The translations under genes were made by a program, and so were the position numbers. From Mongoliibacter ruber (GTDB taxonomy: Bacteria > Bacteroidota > Bacteroidia > Cytophagales > Cyclobacteriaceae): a stretch of DNA of 64,000 nt. Below are positions 27,901 through 36,424 of this stretch, piece after piece. Position 1 is the first letter of the stretch. Each line of letters begins with the position of its first letter. Where the stretch lies: positions 298,117 to 362,116 of the forward strand of contig NZ_PVTR01000004.1 in assembly GCF_003003005.1 (NCBI RefSeq), given 5' to 3'. The notes below the pieces were generated by a model that saw only the letters and a list, made by a program, of their open reading frames with translations, was not told where the DNA came from and searched no databases.

Positions 27901-28005
27901 GATGAGAATGGAGACTTGAAATTTTGGCAAACCAGTTCGGAAATGCTCTTCAAGGAAATTTTTGAAAATTCGGAAATACTCTACACAGAACTATCTGAGA
28001 GATAG
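24913..28005 (+). CDS. Membrane STAND-type NTPase with WD40-like C-terminus
   Basis: A 1030-residue protein starting with GTG. The nSTAND1-like NTPase has Walker A GENGTGKST (39-47), a Walker B-like YLMVIDNFEDLF (about 133-143) and an arginine-rich VLRSDFVTNIF sensor region. A winged-helix-like part (about 290-400) precedes a single transmembrane helix (about 490-512), a charged Glu/Arg/Ala coiled coil (515-650) and degenerate WD40-type blades (690-1030). The helix would place the propeller in the periplasm and the NTPase in the cytoplasm, which suits transmembrane signalling. It is the first gene of a run of four with 12-54 bp gaps. Confidence 0.85.
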   Translation: MINQGSNSVLLDKSIPGRKRQIFDLLSLYQSSQIVGLIGENGTGKSTLVQHGLIPELHRGFLGIGGKNWKISTIRPGIRPIENLSSGFSGFIDENGKEKLEQEFSLTKEIKLHQDGLLQASKKHLSKGDGLNYLMVIDNFEDLFQFRESYEDVDTWDQNVNRFIQNITKCVFNSNVPIYFLLVLRSDFVTNIFAYRNFHELISKSQYSLPQFRKTEFQEVVHFLLEPHSIYMLLDAIDLLYIKLGRDLKNLQLLRLFIEHTAELCIQNSTIYADTTLLQQVDLNQLYQDSLEKIYEDCSPDEQKLVERIFKQITINKGGNSYRRPVRVEELLLVLGITLEELSPLLQKLKEDLSYVLEIIPPYQERLETVQNPILTNETVINIKNELFIPHWPRLIHWIEQEKSAQETYKRLSESAIMFEKELTGYLRPPDLDLTLNWYESHQPDEHWANQFEYNFHKTIAYLKDGKAAFDEELRLKEALQKKKIKRIRKTGISVALISLLVSIVIGVFAFDAKNQEKQARIAQEKAEREKKRASLERERSDLLYLEADRAMKESKTNEQLALQEKVRADQESKRANDLRDEAEEQRMQIQEAFHALDRKTDELGMTVNELQISDSLKSVATKEAESARAYQVAVNKILTLRNNLQKEDLLTENGSEILKGLSSIYNDYVKASIDFKGLVLPNDDLYQVLMETRGRLFKLKSHNLASYNLASLPNGLRNLKLSPTNYLATGGDDGILLYSLQPMKSLPVTFNSLKIEGDRIRSLEFLKNAELMVGTVKGKLYHFNLVSERLTEIKATGLNDRIIEKIIHHDGNLFLLQGGQILKIRLDQPTKTEAVTNLSASNIFKFRGDKLLVISNKSEVVLMEQKSLLWQSINSDLANKPISTAIISEDRVFFGMDNGDVYINQLISIGNFSSLKTEMVIPAHLTRITGLAYNKDSQKLFTASLDQKANIFDLNLRKLGPEYIINHALRIEGFNKWIWDFELFNKNQDENILTIDENGDLKFWQTSSEMLFKEIFENSEILYTELSER

Positions 28006-28059
28006 CCCAATCATATCATGTATGCTCAAAAATATATCCAATCTTAATAGAACTAAATA

Positions 28060-30732
28060 ATGGACCGAACAGACAGCCTGTTTGATAGGCTACATTCTGA
28101 TTTTTCTTTACTCCTTGACTCAAGGCAGTATATCTTTCTGATAAGAACAGGAGATCATATTTTTGATGATTTTTTATTCAAGAAAATCAAATCAGATTTA
28201 CTACACGGGAAAGATTCCCCGAATAGTCAGTCCATTGAATTAAAAAACGATGGTGAAAAAATCAAATGGGTAGAAATTATTCCAGGAGGAGAAGACTTTT
28301 TTGAAAATTTGAAAAATCTGGGAGAAAATCAAGAAAACTCCTCTGATGCCAAATTTATCTATGTTCTCCCCAGTTCACTCCTCAATACACTGGTAGACCA
28401 ACACAAGGAGGCCGATATTTTACCACACTGCATTTTCCTATCAGACAAATTTCACACTTATCGGAGATTCATTTTAGAGCAAACTTTCCTTTTGAAGGAA
28501 ATAAACAATGGAAAAGAGCAAGTGTCGTCGCTATTTGATGCACCCATCATAAGCAAAGAGTCAAGTATCAGTAAGATGTATTTTTTCTGCTGCAGCTATG
28601 GGAAGGAAAATACTTCGATAACCACCCCCCGACTGCAATCAGGTTTATCATCCTTTCATACCTTTTTGGATGAAAAAGGGAGTGATTTTATCAAAAAGTT
28701 CGATGGAACAATCAGCTTGGATGCTATAGAATCATTTTTCAGGTCATTTATTTACGTGAGAAAAGATTACTTTTTCCCATTGTCTTTGGAGCTTTCTGAT
28801 ATAATTTCATACACCAACCTACCCATCAATGAAGCAGAAATACTTTTAAGCACTGCTTCTGATGCCGAATTTCAGATTTTAACAAAAACAGAAACACGAT
28901 ACTCCATCAAAATTCCTGAATATTTAAAAGAGTGGAAGGATCTTGTAAGGTGGATTGAACATGAGAAAAGAGCTTACCAACAGTATCAGCGCCTAGAAAC
29001 CCTGGCAAATGATTATTTTGGGAATTTAGGGACTTTGCTTAGCAAAGAGCAGATTGACCAAGCCCTAATTTGGGAACAAGAAGCTGCCGGCTTTTATGTG
29101 TGGGAGAAAAAATACAATCATAACAAAGCACTGACATCAAACTATATCCTATTATCACAAAACCACTTAGAAGAGCAGCTAAAAACCCAGCAAAAAAAAC
29201 GGGCAAGGCTTTTGAAAAACTCAATAAGGGTAAGTATTGCAGTCAGTATTGCATTTTTACTGTCCTCATTTACCGCATTAATTGCATACCTCGAACGGAA
29301 TTCTGCCATCAAACAGCAGGAATTGGCACTTTTAGCCAAAGAAGAAGCGGAAGAATCAAGATCAATAGCTGAAATCGAAAGGCTACAAGCCCTAGAAGCA
29401 CAAAAAAATGAACGCTTGGCCTTAGGCAAGGCTGAAATAGAAAGACTCCTTGCTCTCGAGTCAAAGGCCCAGGCGGACATCCAAAGATCAAATGCCATTG
29501 TCGCATTGGATATGGCCAAAGTATCCGAAAAACAAGCTTCAATAGCTAGAGAGGTTGCCGAAAAGAATGAAGTTATAGCCAATGAGGCAACCCGAAATGC
29601 AGAAGTTAATTTTGAAAAAAGTGAAAAATTAAGAAACCAGCAGGAAGCCCGTGCTACTGCTTTGGAAGCTTTGGGTCACTTTGACAACAAAAATATAGCA
29701 TTAGGCTTTTCCTTGGCCCAAGAGGCTTTTTACAAAAATTACAATAATGATGGCTTTCCCTTACAAGCGGAAATATTTAAAGCCTTACTCTATGGCAAAA
29801 TTCTAGACAAAAGTGAAGAGTTAAATGTCCTCTTGGAATTCCCGGGAAAGCATGTATCCTTATCACCCTCTCAGGATGAAATCGCTGTATACACTATCAA
29901 TGGCCGGATCAGTATTTTTGAGAAAAGTTCATCAGGTTTTTCTTTCAAACACCATATTCCTATTGACGGGTATGTCAAAACAATGGGGTATTTGGGGGAT
30001 GAACGTCTCATCTATTTAACCCTAGAGGGGCAAATTTTTGAGACAAATCCCAAAAACCTAAAAACAAGCAGAATTTCGGGGACCACTTACTCCTCAATGC
30101 TTAGAATCTCAGGCGGAACAAATTTATGGCTCGCTACAAAAGCTCAAGGCGGTACTGATATTTTTAGTACAATTGATGAGGTATCCACTATTTTGGGGGA
30201 AACGAGCCAAAATCCCAATCAGGCCATCTTAGTAAACAACACACAATTCATCTGGGCGGCAGACAATAAATTATATCAGTCCCGAAGCCCACAGGAGAAG
30301 TGGGAGTATTTTTTTAGCGCCAATAGTCCAATAAAAAGTATGGCATGGTCCAAGACTCATGATTGCTTGGTGATTGGATTGGAAAATGGACAAATCCAAA
30401 CCTTAAACCCATTCAACGTGGCAGCCAGGAATGAGGAATTCTCTATTCATGCTTCCAGAATCAGTCATCTGGAAATCATACCCTACGATTTTGGTACTGA
30501 GTTGATGATCAGCACAGGGTATGATGGCAGCATCAACCTTTTTATACTAGATCAAACCAAACCCATAGCAAGCAGCGTGTCTTCCAGAATCAGCCTTACA
30601 GCTCATAGAAGTTGGATCAGGGAGTTTATCATGGATAGGAAAAATAGTGTAGCCTATTCTATAGGTAATGACAGAATGCTAAAAATCTGGCCTTTAGCAT
30701 TGGAAGAATTACTTCGATCCGATCAACAATAA
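28060..30732 (+). CDS. STAND-like paralogue without a P-loop
   Basis: An 890-residue protein with the same layout as its upstream neighbour: N-terminal globular region, transmembrane helix (388-411, SIAVSIAFLLSSFTALIAYL), an Ala/Glu-rich coiled coil with short AExA repeats (412-540) and a degenerate propeller (about 560-890) ending in a typical WD blade (AHRSWIREF, IGNDRMLKIWPL). The N-terminus lacks any GxxxxGK[ST], so it should not hydrolyse NTP. The shared WxEHEK/WIEQEK segment before the helix supports common ancestry. A catalytically dead partner forming a hetero-complex with the first protein is the simplest reading. Confidence 0.8.
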   Translation: MDRTDSLFDRLHSDFSLLLDSRQYIFLIRTGDHIFDDFLFKKIKSDLLHGKDSPNSQSIELKNDGEKIKWVEIIPGGEDFFENLKNLGENQENSSDAKFIYVLPSSLLNTLVDQHKEADILPHCIFLSDKFHTYRRFILEQTFLLKEINNGKEQVSSLFDAPIISKESSISKMYFFCCSYGKENTSITTPRLQSGLSSFHTFLDEKGSDFIKKFDGTISLDAIESFFRSFIYVRKDYFFPLSLELSDIISYTNLPINEAEILLSTASDAEFQILTKTETRYSIKIPEYLKEWKDLVRWIEHEKRAYQQYQRLETLANDYFGNLGTLLSKEQIDQALIWEQEAAGFYVWEKKYNHNKALTSNYILLSQNHLEEQLKTQQKKRARLLKNSIRVSIAVSIAFLLSSFTALIAYLERNSAIKQQELALLAKEEAEESRSIAEIERLQALEAQKNERLALGKAEIERLLALESKAQADIQRSNAIVALDMAKVSEKQASIAREVAEKNEVIANEATRNAEVNFEKSEKLRNQQEARATALEALGHFDNKNIALGFSLAQEAFYKNYNNDGFPLQAEIFKALLYGKILDKSEELNVLLEFPGKHVSLSPSQDEIAVYTINGRISIFEKSSSGFSFKHHIPIDGYVKTMGYLGDERLIYLTLEGQIFETNPKNLKTSRISGTTYSSMLRISGGTNLWLATKAQGGTDIFSTIDEVSTILGETSQNPNQAILVNNTQFIWAADNKLYQSRSPQEKWEYFFSANSPIKSMAWSKTHDCLVIGLENGQIQTLNPFNVAARNEEFSIHASRISHLEIIPYDFGTELMISTGYDGSINLFILDQTKPIASSVSSRISLTAHRSWIREFIMDRKNSVAYSIGNDRMLKIWPLALEELLRSDQQ

Positions 30733-30748
30733 TCAAAATTGCTCTAAA

Positions 30749-33613
30749 ATGAAGAAGATATTCATCATCATACCAATTATTTCCTGCCTTGGTTTAACAG
30801 TAGCGTTTGCGCAAAATCCAATTTGTGATAGCAATAATTTAGAACGGAGTAAAGACCGATACGAAATTGGAGATTTTGCTTCAGTGCGAAGAAATCTGGA
30901 AGTCTGCATCAAAACAAGGGGATTTGAAAACCTCGATGAATTAAACAAAGCCAGAGAACTCTTGGCGCTGACGGAGATAGCTGAAGACAGGTTAGAAGAA
31001 GCGCAATTGCTGATTGAAGACGTAGTAAAAAGTAACAATAAATTTGTATCCAGCTACAGAAACATTGTATTCAACCTAATTTTCGAACAAGCCAAACGGG
31101 ATAATATCGGAGTAAGTGTTACATCTGTTTCCAAGAAAGCAGAAGACTTAAATAAAGCTCCCGCAACGGTCAAAACCATTACGAGAGAGGAAATCCTAGA
31201 TAGGGGTTACTTAGATCTGGTTGAAATTTTGACCGACATGCCTGGTTTTGATATCAGTAAAATATTCGCTGTGACCTATGCCAATATATTCCAAATGGGT
31301 TTTAGGCAGGAAAACACAGAGCGTACTCTTTTCATGGTCGATGGTGTGGAAGAAAATGACCTTTGGCTTAACTGGGCATACATCTCAAGGCAATATCCCC
31401 TATCCAATATAAAGGCGGTGGAAATTCTATATGGACCATCGTCCACCATGTATGGCCCTAGGGCATTCGTGGGCGCAATCAATGTGATCACCCTGTCTCC
31501 AAAAGAACTTCCCAAAGAGAGTATGGAAAGCACAAAAAACCCTCAAAAAAACATCTATTTAAATGGGAATACCCAGGTAGGCAATTTAAATACACAATCA
31601 GCAGACCTTACTTTAGGAATCAGAGGAAAATCTACTGCTTTTCAGATGACAGGCAGGTATTATCGCTCAGATGAACACGATTTATCCAATACTGAATTTT
31701 ATAATTACTCCCCACAGGACATAGATCATTTTACATATGGGCACATGAATTTACAAGGGAGTATAGGTCCATTTTCACTCAACCAATACATGGGGCAATT
31801 CAACTTACCCATGAATCATCCCTATTATAATGTAAATTCCAATTCGGCAGGCGACATTGAAAACATCACTTTGACTCCTGAAGGTGTAAGTAGGGCGAGA
31901 GAATTAGACAGATTGGCTTACACAGGCATGGCCAATGGGCATCCGGTAGGGTACTCGAATCATACCGAGGATTATTTTATCGGAGCAAAACTGACTGTAG
32001 AAAACTTCCTTTTTGGAATCAGACATTGGAAAAGAACTGAAGGCTTTAATTTTTACCAAGATATAGATGTGGCAGGCTCAAAAAACGGATCAGTTTGGTC
32101 TCCCGAAAACACCACCATCTATGCTCAGTATGACAAGGACATTACAGAGAGAATCACTATTTCCAACTTATCCAATTTTGCCCTTCATAGACTGGGAAGG
32201 GAATCGAATAGGGTCAACTTTATTTCCTTTGGAGACCCTGCCGCAAACTTACACTTAGCACATCTGCTCAATCCTGAGGCGCTGATTCCAAGTGTCAATA
32301 GCATGAAAATGAGCCAAAACCTATTTGGCACAGAGTCCTTGGACATGAACGAAAGTTCTTTGATGAGAAATGGATGGAGAAACAGGTACTATTTTTATGA
32401 AGCACAGCAGTTCAGAAACGAATTTCGCTTTTTCTATGAGAGTCCTAGATTGAAAATCTCCAATGGATTGGACTTTAGGAATACTTTAACTCAGGGAGAC
32501 TATTTGATCTACATGGATTTTAATACCGACCATGAAAACCCAAAAAGTTATAAAAACAAGCAGTCTGAAGTTTCCCTTGCACGGGAAAAGGGTATTGTGC
32601 AGAATCAGTTGGAAGGTAGTAATATGTTTTCCATCATAGATATTGGCGTGTTCAATCAAGTAACTGTAACTTTAAACGAGAACTTTTTGATCAGTGGAGG
32701 AAACAGGATTGATTACAACCAAATCAGAAGGTCTGGAGGGTATGGCTTTGCTTTCAGTCCAAGATTATCCGCTATCTACAACTCCAAGTACACTACTCTC
32801 AAGTTGAACTACTCAAGAGGACTACAAAATGTATCCCAGTGGACAAAATTTTCCACGGGAGGTGGTAGAGTTCCAAACCCAACTTTAGAAACCGAAACTA
32901 TCAATTTTGTGAATTTGGAATACTTGGGTAGGATAGGAAATGGCAACCTGGGCTGGGAATTGAATGGTTTTGCTTATCAAATTGACGATGCTGTAGCTTC
33001 AGGAAGGCTGGACGGTATCCAGAAAAATTACAATGCCGGGAAATACCGAAATTTAGGACTTATGTCGGGATTTAATTTTTCTTCCAACTCCAAAAACTGG
33101 AGGATATTTGTCAACCATACCTACAACAGACCCGAACAGATCAGTTCAACCCTTTTTGAATTAAATGAGCCATTGAGGTTGGGAGATATAGCCAGTCATC
33201 GAGTCAACTTTTCTGTGACGCGAAAAAACAAAATAGGACAATTGCATAACGTAATCAACCTGAGAGCCAATTATGTAAGTGAAAGACCCATAGGTGAAGG
33301 CACAACCCAAAGCGACAACATTGGAGTCAATGGAACAGGAGAGATTCCAGCCTATTTATTAGTAAACTCAAATATTGGATTTAAGGTGGAAAGCTTCCCC
33401 TATTTACGCATAGACTTGAGGATTGAGAACTTACTCAACAACAATATATTGGATCGCTTAAACCAAGAGTACTTTCATCCTGGTACAAGAGCAGCTAGAG
33501 GCCGGTTCAATATGCCAGGTGATACTCCTGGACGTAGATTCAATGACGACAACGTACCCTATGTTCCTCAGAGACCCAGATTTTTTATGGTACGATTGAC
33601 CTATACCTTATAA
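30749..33613 (+). CDS. TonB-dependent outer-membrane receptor
   Basis: A 954-residue protein. Signal peptide 1-21 ending AFAQ. A helical, TPR-like N-terminal extension spans about 25-110. The plug domain (about 120-250) has APATVKTITREEIL, DMPGFDIS, FMVDGVEEND and VEILYGPSSTMYGPRAF. A 22-strand barrel-like region follows and the C-terminus ends PRFFMVRLTYTL. TonB receptors import siderophores, cobalamin, glycans or peptides; the ligand is not evident. The helical extension is not a standard SusC-type or signalling domain and could contact the periplasmic coiled-coil or propeller proteins encoded just upstream (16 bp gap). Confidence 0.92.
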   Translation: MKKIFIIIPIISCLGLTVAFAQNPICDSNNLERSKDRYEIGDFASVRRNLEVCIKTRGFENLDELNKARELLALTEIAEDRLEEAQLLIEDVVKSNNKFVSSYRNIVFNLIFEQAKRDNIGVSVTSVSKKAEDLNKAPATVKTITREEILDRGYLDLVEILTDMPGFDISKIFAVTYANIFQMGFRQENTERTLFMVDGVEENDLWLNWAYISRQYPLSNIKAVEILYGPSSTMYGPRAFVGAINVITLSPKELPKESMESTKNPQKNIYLNGNTQVGNLNTQSADLTLGIRGKSTAFQMTGRYYRSDEHDLSNTEFYNYSPQDIDHFTYGHMNLQGSIGPFSLNQYMGQFNLPMNHPYYNVNSNSAGDIENITLTPEGVSRARELDRLAYTGMANGHPVGYSNHTEDYFIGAKLTVENFLFGIRHWKRTEGFNFYQDIDVAGSKNGSVWSPENTTIYAQYDKDITERITISNLSNFALHRLGRESNRVNFISFGDPAANLHLAHLLNPEALIPSVNSMKMSQNLFGTESLDMNESSLMRNGWRNRYYFYEAQQFRNEFRFFYESPRLKISNGLDFRNTLTQGDYLIYMDFNTDHENPKSYKNKQSEVSLAREKGIVQNQLEGSNMFSIIDIGVFNQVTVTLNENFLISGGNRIDYNQIRRSGGYGFAFSPRLSAIYNSKYTTLKLNYSRGLQNVSQWTKFSTGGGRVPNPTLETETINFVNLEYLGRIGNGNLGWELNGFAYQIDDAVASGRLDGIQKNYNAGKYRNLGLMSGFNFSSNSKNWRIFVNHTYNRPEQISSTLFELNEPLRLGDIASHRVNFSVTRKNKIGQLHNVINLRANYVSERPIGEGTTQSDNIGVNGTGEIPAYLLVNSNIGFKVESFPYLRIDLRIENLLNNNILDRLNQEYFHPGTRAARGRFNMPGDTPGRRFNDDNVPYVPQRPRFFMVRLTYTL

Positions 33614-33625
33614 ATTCATCCCTCA

Positions 33626-36160
33626 ATGAAGCCTAAAAACAATCTTGCGACATTGTGGTGGATGGTATTTTTATCCCTCGCATTAGGAGTCTTCATCTCC
33701 TATTTTTTTGTATTTGTAAACGCCCTGTTCATAAGTGAAATCGGTACTTCGCAATTGCCGCTGGCATACATTTTCTCAGGCCTGGGAGGTACTATCATTA
33801 CCTGGCTTTTCAACTCATCCGAAAAAAAAATAGGCTTTGCCAAATCAGCCACTATTTTTTGTCTTTTTTTTGCGTTGGTCATGTTTGTCCTTTGGTATTT
33901 CTATGTCAACGGCATCGGTGTCTATTATTTGATTTTCTTTGCATATGCTTGGTTTTGGGTATCAATAAACTTTACATCGCTTGTATTTTGGAAGCTACCT
34001 AGTAATATCTTCGACTTAAGCGAAAACAAAAAATATAATGGTGTCATCAGTTCAGGGGAGGTTATTTCAGCCATTGTCGCTTATCTTTCTGTCCCTGCAC
34101 TTTTAAGTTTGGAATCATTTTCAAGGGACAAATTATTACTGATTTCCTTCTTCGGGATTTTGAGCTTTTCCTTTATAAGTTTTATCCTAGGCAGTAAAAT
34201 AAAACCCCAAGCCAAAAACAAACCCAATGAAAAGCAGATTTACAAGCGAGCTTCCCCCAGTGTAATTTATAAAGAGAAGTATTTTCAATTGATATTTTTG
34301 TCTGTCTTTTTAGGAGTAATTATACAGCTATTGATTGACTTCAGTCTGATGGAGGTGTCTGCCCATCAGATGTCAGATGCTGAAGAACTGGCGAAATTCT
34401 TTGCATTTCTATTTGGTGGCATGCGCTTGCTGGAATTGATCTTAAAATCCTTCCTTTCCAAATTTCTACTAAAAGAGTACGGTGTATTCATTAGTCTTTC
34501 CACCTTAATCTTTGCTTTGGCCTTTATCGTAGTGGTCGGTCTTTCTTCCTTATTTATCGGTTATACTGGCTTGATTTTAATAGTGGCAGCTTTGAGTAAA
34601 CTTTTCGAACGTTCACTATACCGCTCTATTTATGCCCCCACTATCAATGTCCTGTATCAGGCATATCCTATTACCAAGCGTGCATTGACGCAAAATTATG
34701 CAGATGGCTTTGGTAAAACAGTGGGGCAACTTGTGGCAGCGGTTTTGATTTTCAGTATAGCTAAAATCAGTGGCTTCGAATCCAAGGTTTTCATGCTTTT
34801 GCTAAGCATTCTTTTGATTTTAGTGTTGTGGCAGATTGTTTCTAAGAAATTGATTTTCCATTACAAAATAGAATTATCCAATATCCTCCTTTCGCTTCAA
34901 GATTACCATGTCCCTGAAAAAAGAAAAGGCCTTGGGCCTTCGCAAGGGTCATCATCCAATGATAAAAGTGAAGAAAACCATGGAGATATATTGCTACAAA
35001 AACAAAAAATGAGTTTACCACAACTGCAGGTGGTCATCGAAGATCTACTAAAAATTGAGGACAGAATCAAAATTGCGAGTAGCAAAAAAGACTATGAATT
35101 AGTGGATACCAAAAAATCAGACATTGATACAAGGGCACTTTTGCAATCTCTCATAGAAACAGTGGAGCAATATCCCAAAAACGACCTTTTGAGACTCGAT
35201 AGTGAGGTTCAAAGCATGGTGACCAATAAAGAAACAGGAAGTCCATTGCTCATTCTTATCTCTATTTTGATTCAAGTTCAATTGCTTAAAATCACACCAA
35301 ACTTCAATTTTTTTAATTTTCACAAAAAACTGTTGGCTAAGGACTTCTTGTTAAGTGCTTTAATACAGAATATGGCATTGGAAAAGTATACAGAATTAAA
35401 AGAGCAAGATTACTTTTTCCTTTTGGAAGAAAGGGTAATGAAATATACCTACTTACAGGCTTGCATTGAAGACTTGTCAGGCAATTCCCCATTTCTTCAA
35501 AAACTCCTTATTTCAGAATCAAACACAACCAAAAACGATTTATTGATAGTACTTTCTTTCAGATATGATCAAAAAAGTCTGAACCGAATTGCCCGGCTAC
35601 TCAGTCAGGAAGATAAATCTCAGAAGCTGATTGCACTGGAGCTTTTAGAGCTTCAACTCAAAGAACAAGAGAAAAAATGGGTACTCCCGATATTCCGAGA
35701 TGAAAAACCAGAATATATTCTCAGAAAACTGGAATCTGAATTTCCTCAGGCTTTAATAGGGGCAGAAAAAAGACTTCTTTCTATATTGGCCAATAATGAA
35801 GTGGAAATCCCATCCATTATCAAAGGACAAGCCCTAATGGAACTGTTGAAAAAATACCCGACGAACAACTATGGTTCCTTTACTCATTCCTTTTTGACTA
35901 GCCCAAAGCTCTTTTTAAAAAAGGTCTCAGCATCTTTGAATGGGCATCAAAACAGTCTGCCTGACGCTGATAAGCATTTTTACCTGACATACCTTGGCAT
36001 TGCCATGGATGACTTCTTGGAGGCTGATTCGGGTTCCGGCATCCATCACTTTTTTTGGGGATGTGATACTTCCGAAGCAAAAACCAACAAATCCTACATG
36101 CTCATCCACTCCCTCTATTCTGATTTGTACGGGAAAGTATTCCCACTGGAAAACGTCTAA
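33626..36160 (+). CDS. MFS/NTT-like transporter with large cytoplasmic C-terminus
   Basis: An 844-residue inner-membrane protein. About 12 transmembrane helices fill residues 10-430, with the pattern YQAYPITKRALTQNYADGFGKTVGQ that resembles MFS/nucleotide-transporter-like proteins fused to HEAT domains. The C-terminal 400 residues are soluble and helical, consistent with HEAT-like repeats, and likely cytoplasmic. The substrate is unknown, and the protein may be a scaffold, not a transporter. The start is 12 bp after the receptor gene. The stop is 3 bp from the stop of the opposing eCIS operon. Confidence 0.82.
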   Translation: MKPKNNLATLWWMVFLSLALGVFISYFFVFVNALFISEIGTSQLPLAYIFSGLGGTIITWLFNSSEKKIGFAKSATIFCLFFALVMFVLWYFYVNGIGVYYLIFFAYAWFWVSINFTSLVFWKLPSNIFDLSENKKYNGVISSGEVISAIVAYLSVPALLSLESFSRDKLLLISFFGILSFSFISFILGSKIKPQAKNKPNEKQIYKRASPSVIYKEKYFQLIFLSVFLGVIIQLLIDFSLMEVSAHQMSDAEELAKFFAFLFGGMRLLELILKSFLSKFLLKEYGVFISLSTLIFALAFIVVVGLSSLFIGYTGLILIVAALSKLFERSLYRSIYAPTINVLYQAYPITKRALTQNYADGFGKTVGQLVAAVLIFSIAKISGFESKVFMLLLSILLILVLWQIVSKKLIFHYKIELSNILLSLQDYHVPEKRKGLGPSQGSSSNDKSEENHGDILLQKQKMSLPQLQVVIEDLLKIEDRIKIASSKKDYELVDTKKSDIDTRALLQSLIETVEQYPKNDLLRLDSEVQSMVTNKETGSPLLILISILIQVQLLKITPNFNFFNFHKKLLAKDFLLSALIQNMALEKYTELKEQDYFFLLEERVMKYTYLQACIEDLSGNSPFLQKLLISESNTTKNDLLIVLSFRYDQKSLNRIARLLSQEDKSQKLIALELLELQLKEQEKKWVLPIFRDEKPEYILRKLESEFPQALIGAEKRLLSILANNEVEIPSIIKGQALMELLKKYPTNNYGSFTHSFLTSPKLFLKKVSASLNGHQNSLPDADKHFYLTYLGIAMDDFLEADSGSGIHHFFWGCDTSEAKTNKSYMLIHSLYSDLYGKVFPLENV

Positions 36161-36163
36161 TAC

Positions 36164-36418
36164 TCAGGGTGCGCCTTCATTTGATGTCAATGAAAATTTC
36201 TTGAATAAAAAGACCAGCAACAGCCTCAACACATACAAAAGTATCAGTGAGGAAAACCAGTAAACGATCGAAAGTTGGATTAAAAATATCTCTTCAATTT
36301 GGGAAATAGCCAAAGAACTCGATCTTAGGTCAGATAAGAACAGCACCAACATAACTATCCATACAGATAGGTAAGCAAAAAACACAAACAAGAGCACCTC
36401 TTTTGTTAATCTCTTCAT
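36164..36418 (-). CDS. Small two-helix membrane protein
   Basis: An 84-residue protein with two hydrophobic helices (LLFVFFAYLSVWIVMLVLFL and LSIVYWFSSLILLYVLRLLLVFLF) joined by an acidic loop, and short basic ends. It starts 6 bp after the GH18-like gene and is the last gene of the eCIS operon. The family is not recognised. Its position suggests a subunit of the membrane module (DUF4407 and GH18-like proteins). Confidence 0.65.
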   Translation of the reverse strand: MKRLTKEVLLFVFFAYLSVWIVMLVLFLSDLRSSSLAISQIEEIFLIQLSIVYWFSSLILLYVLRLLLVFLFKKFSLTSNEGAP

Positions 36419-36424
36419 ACCTTT

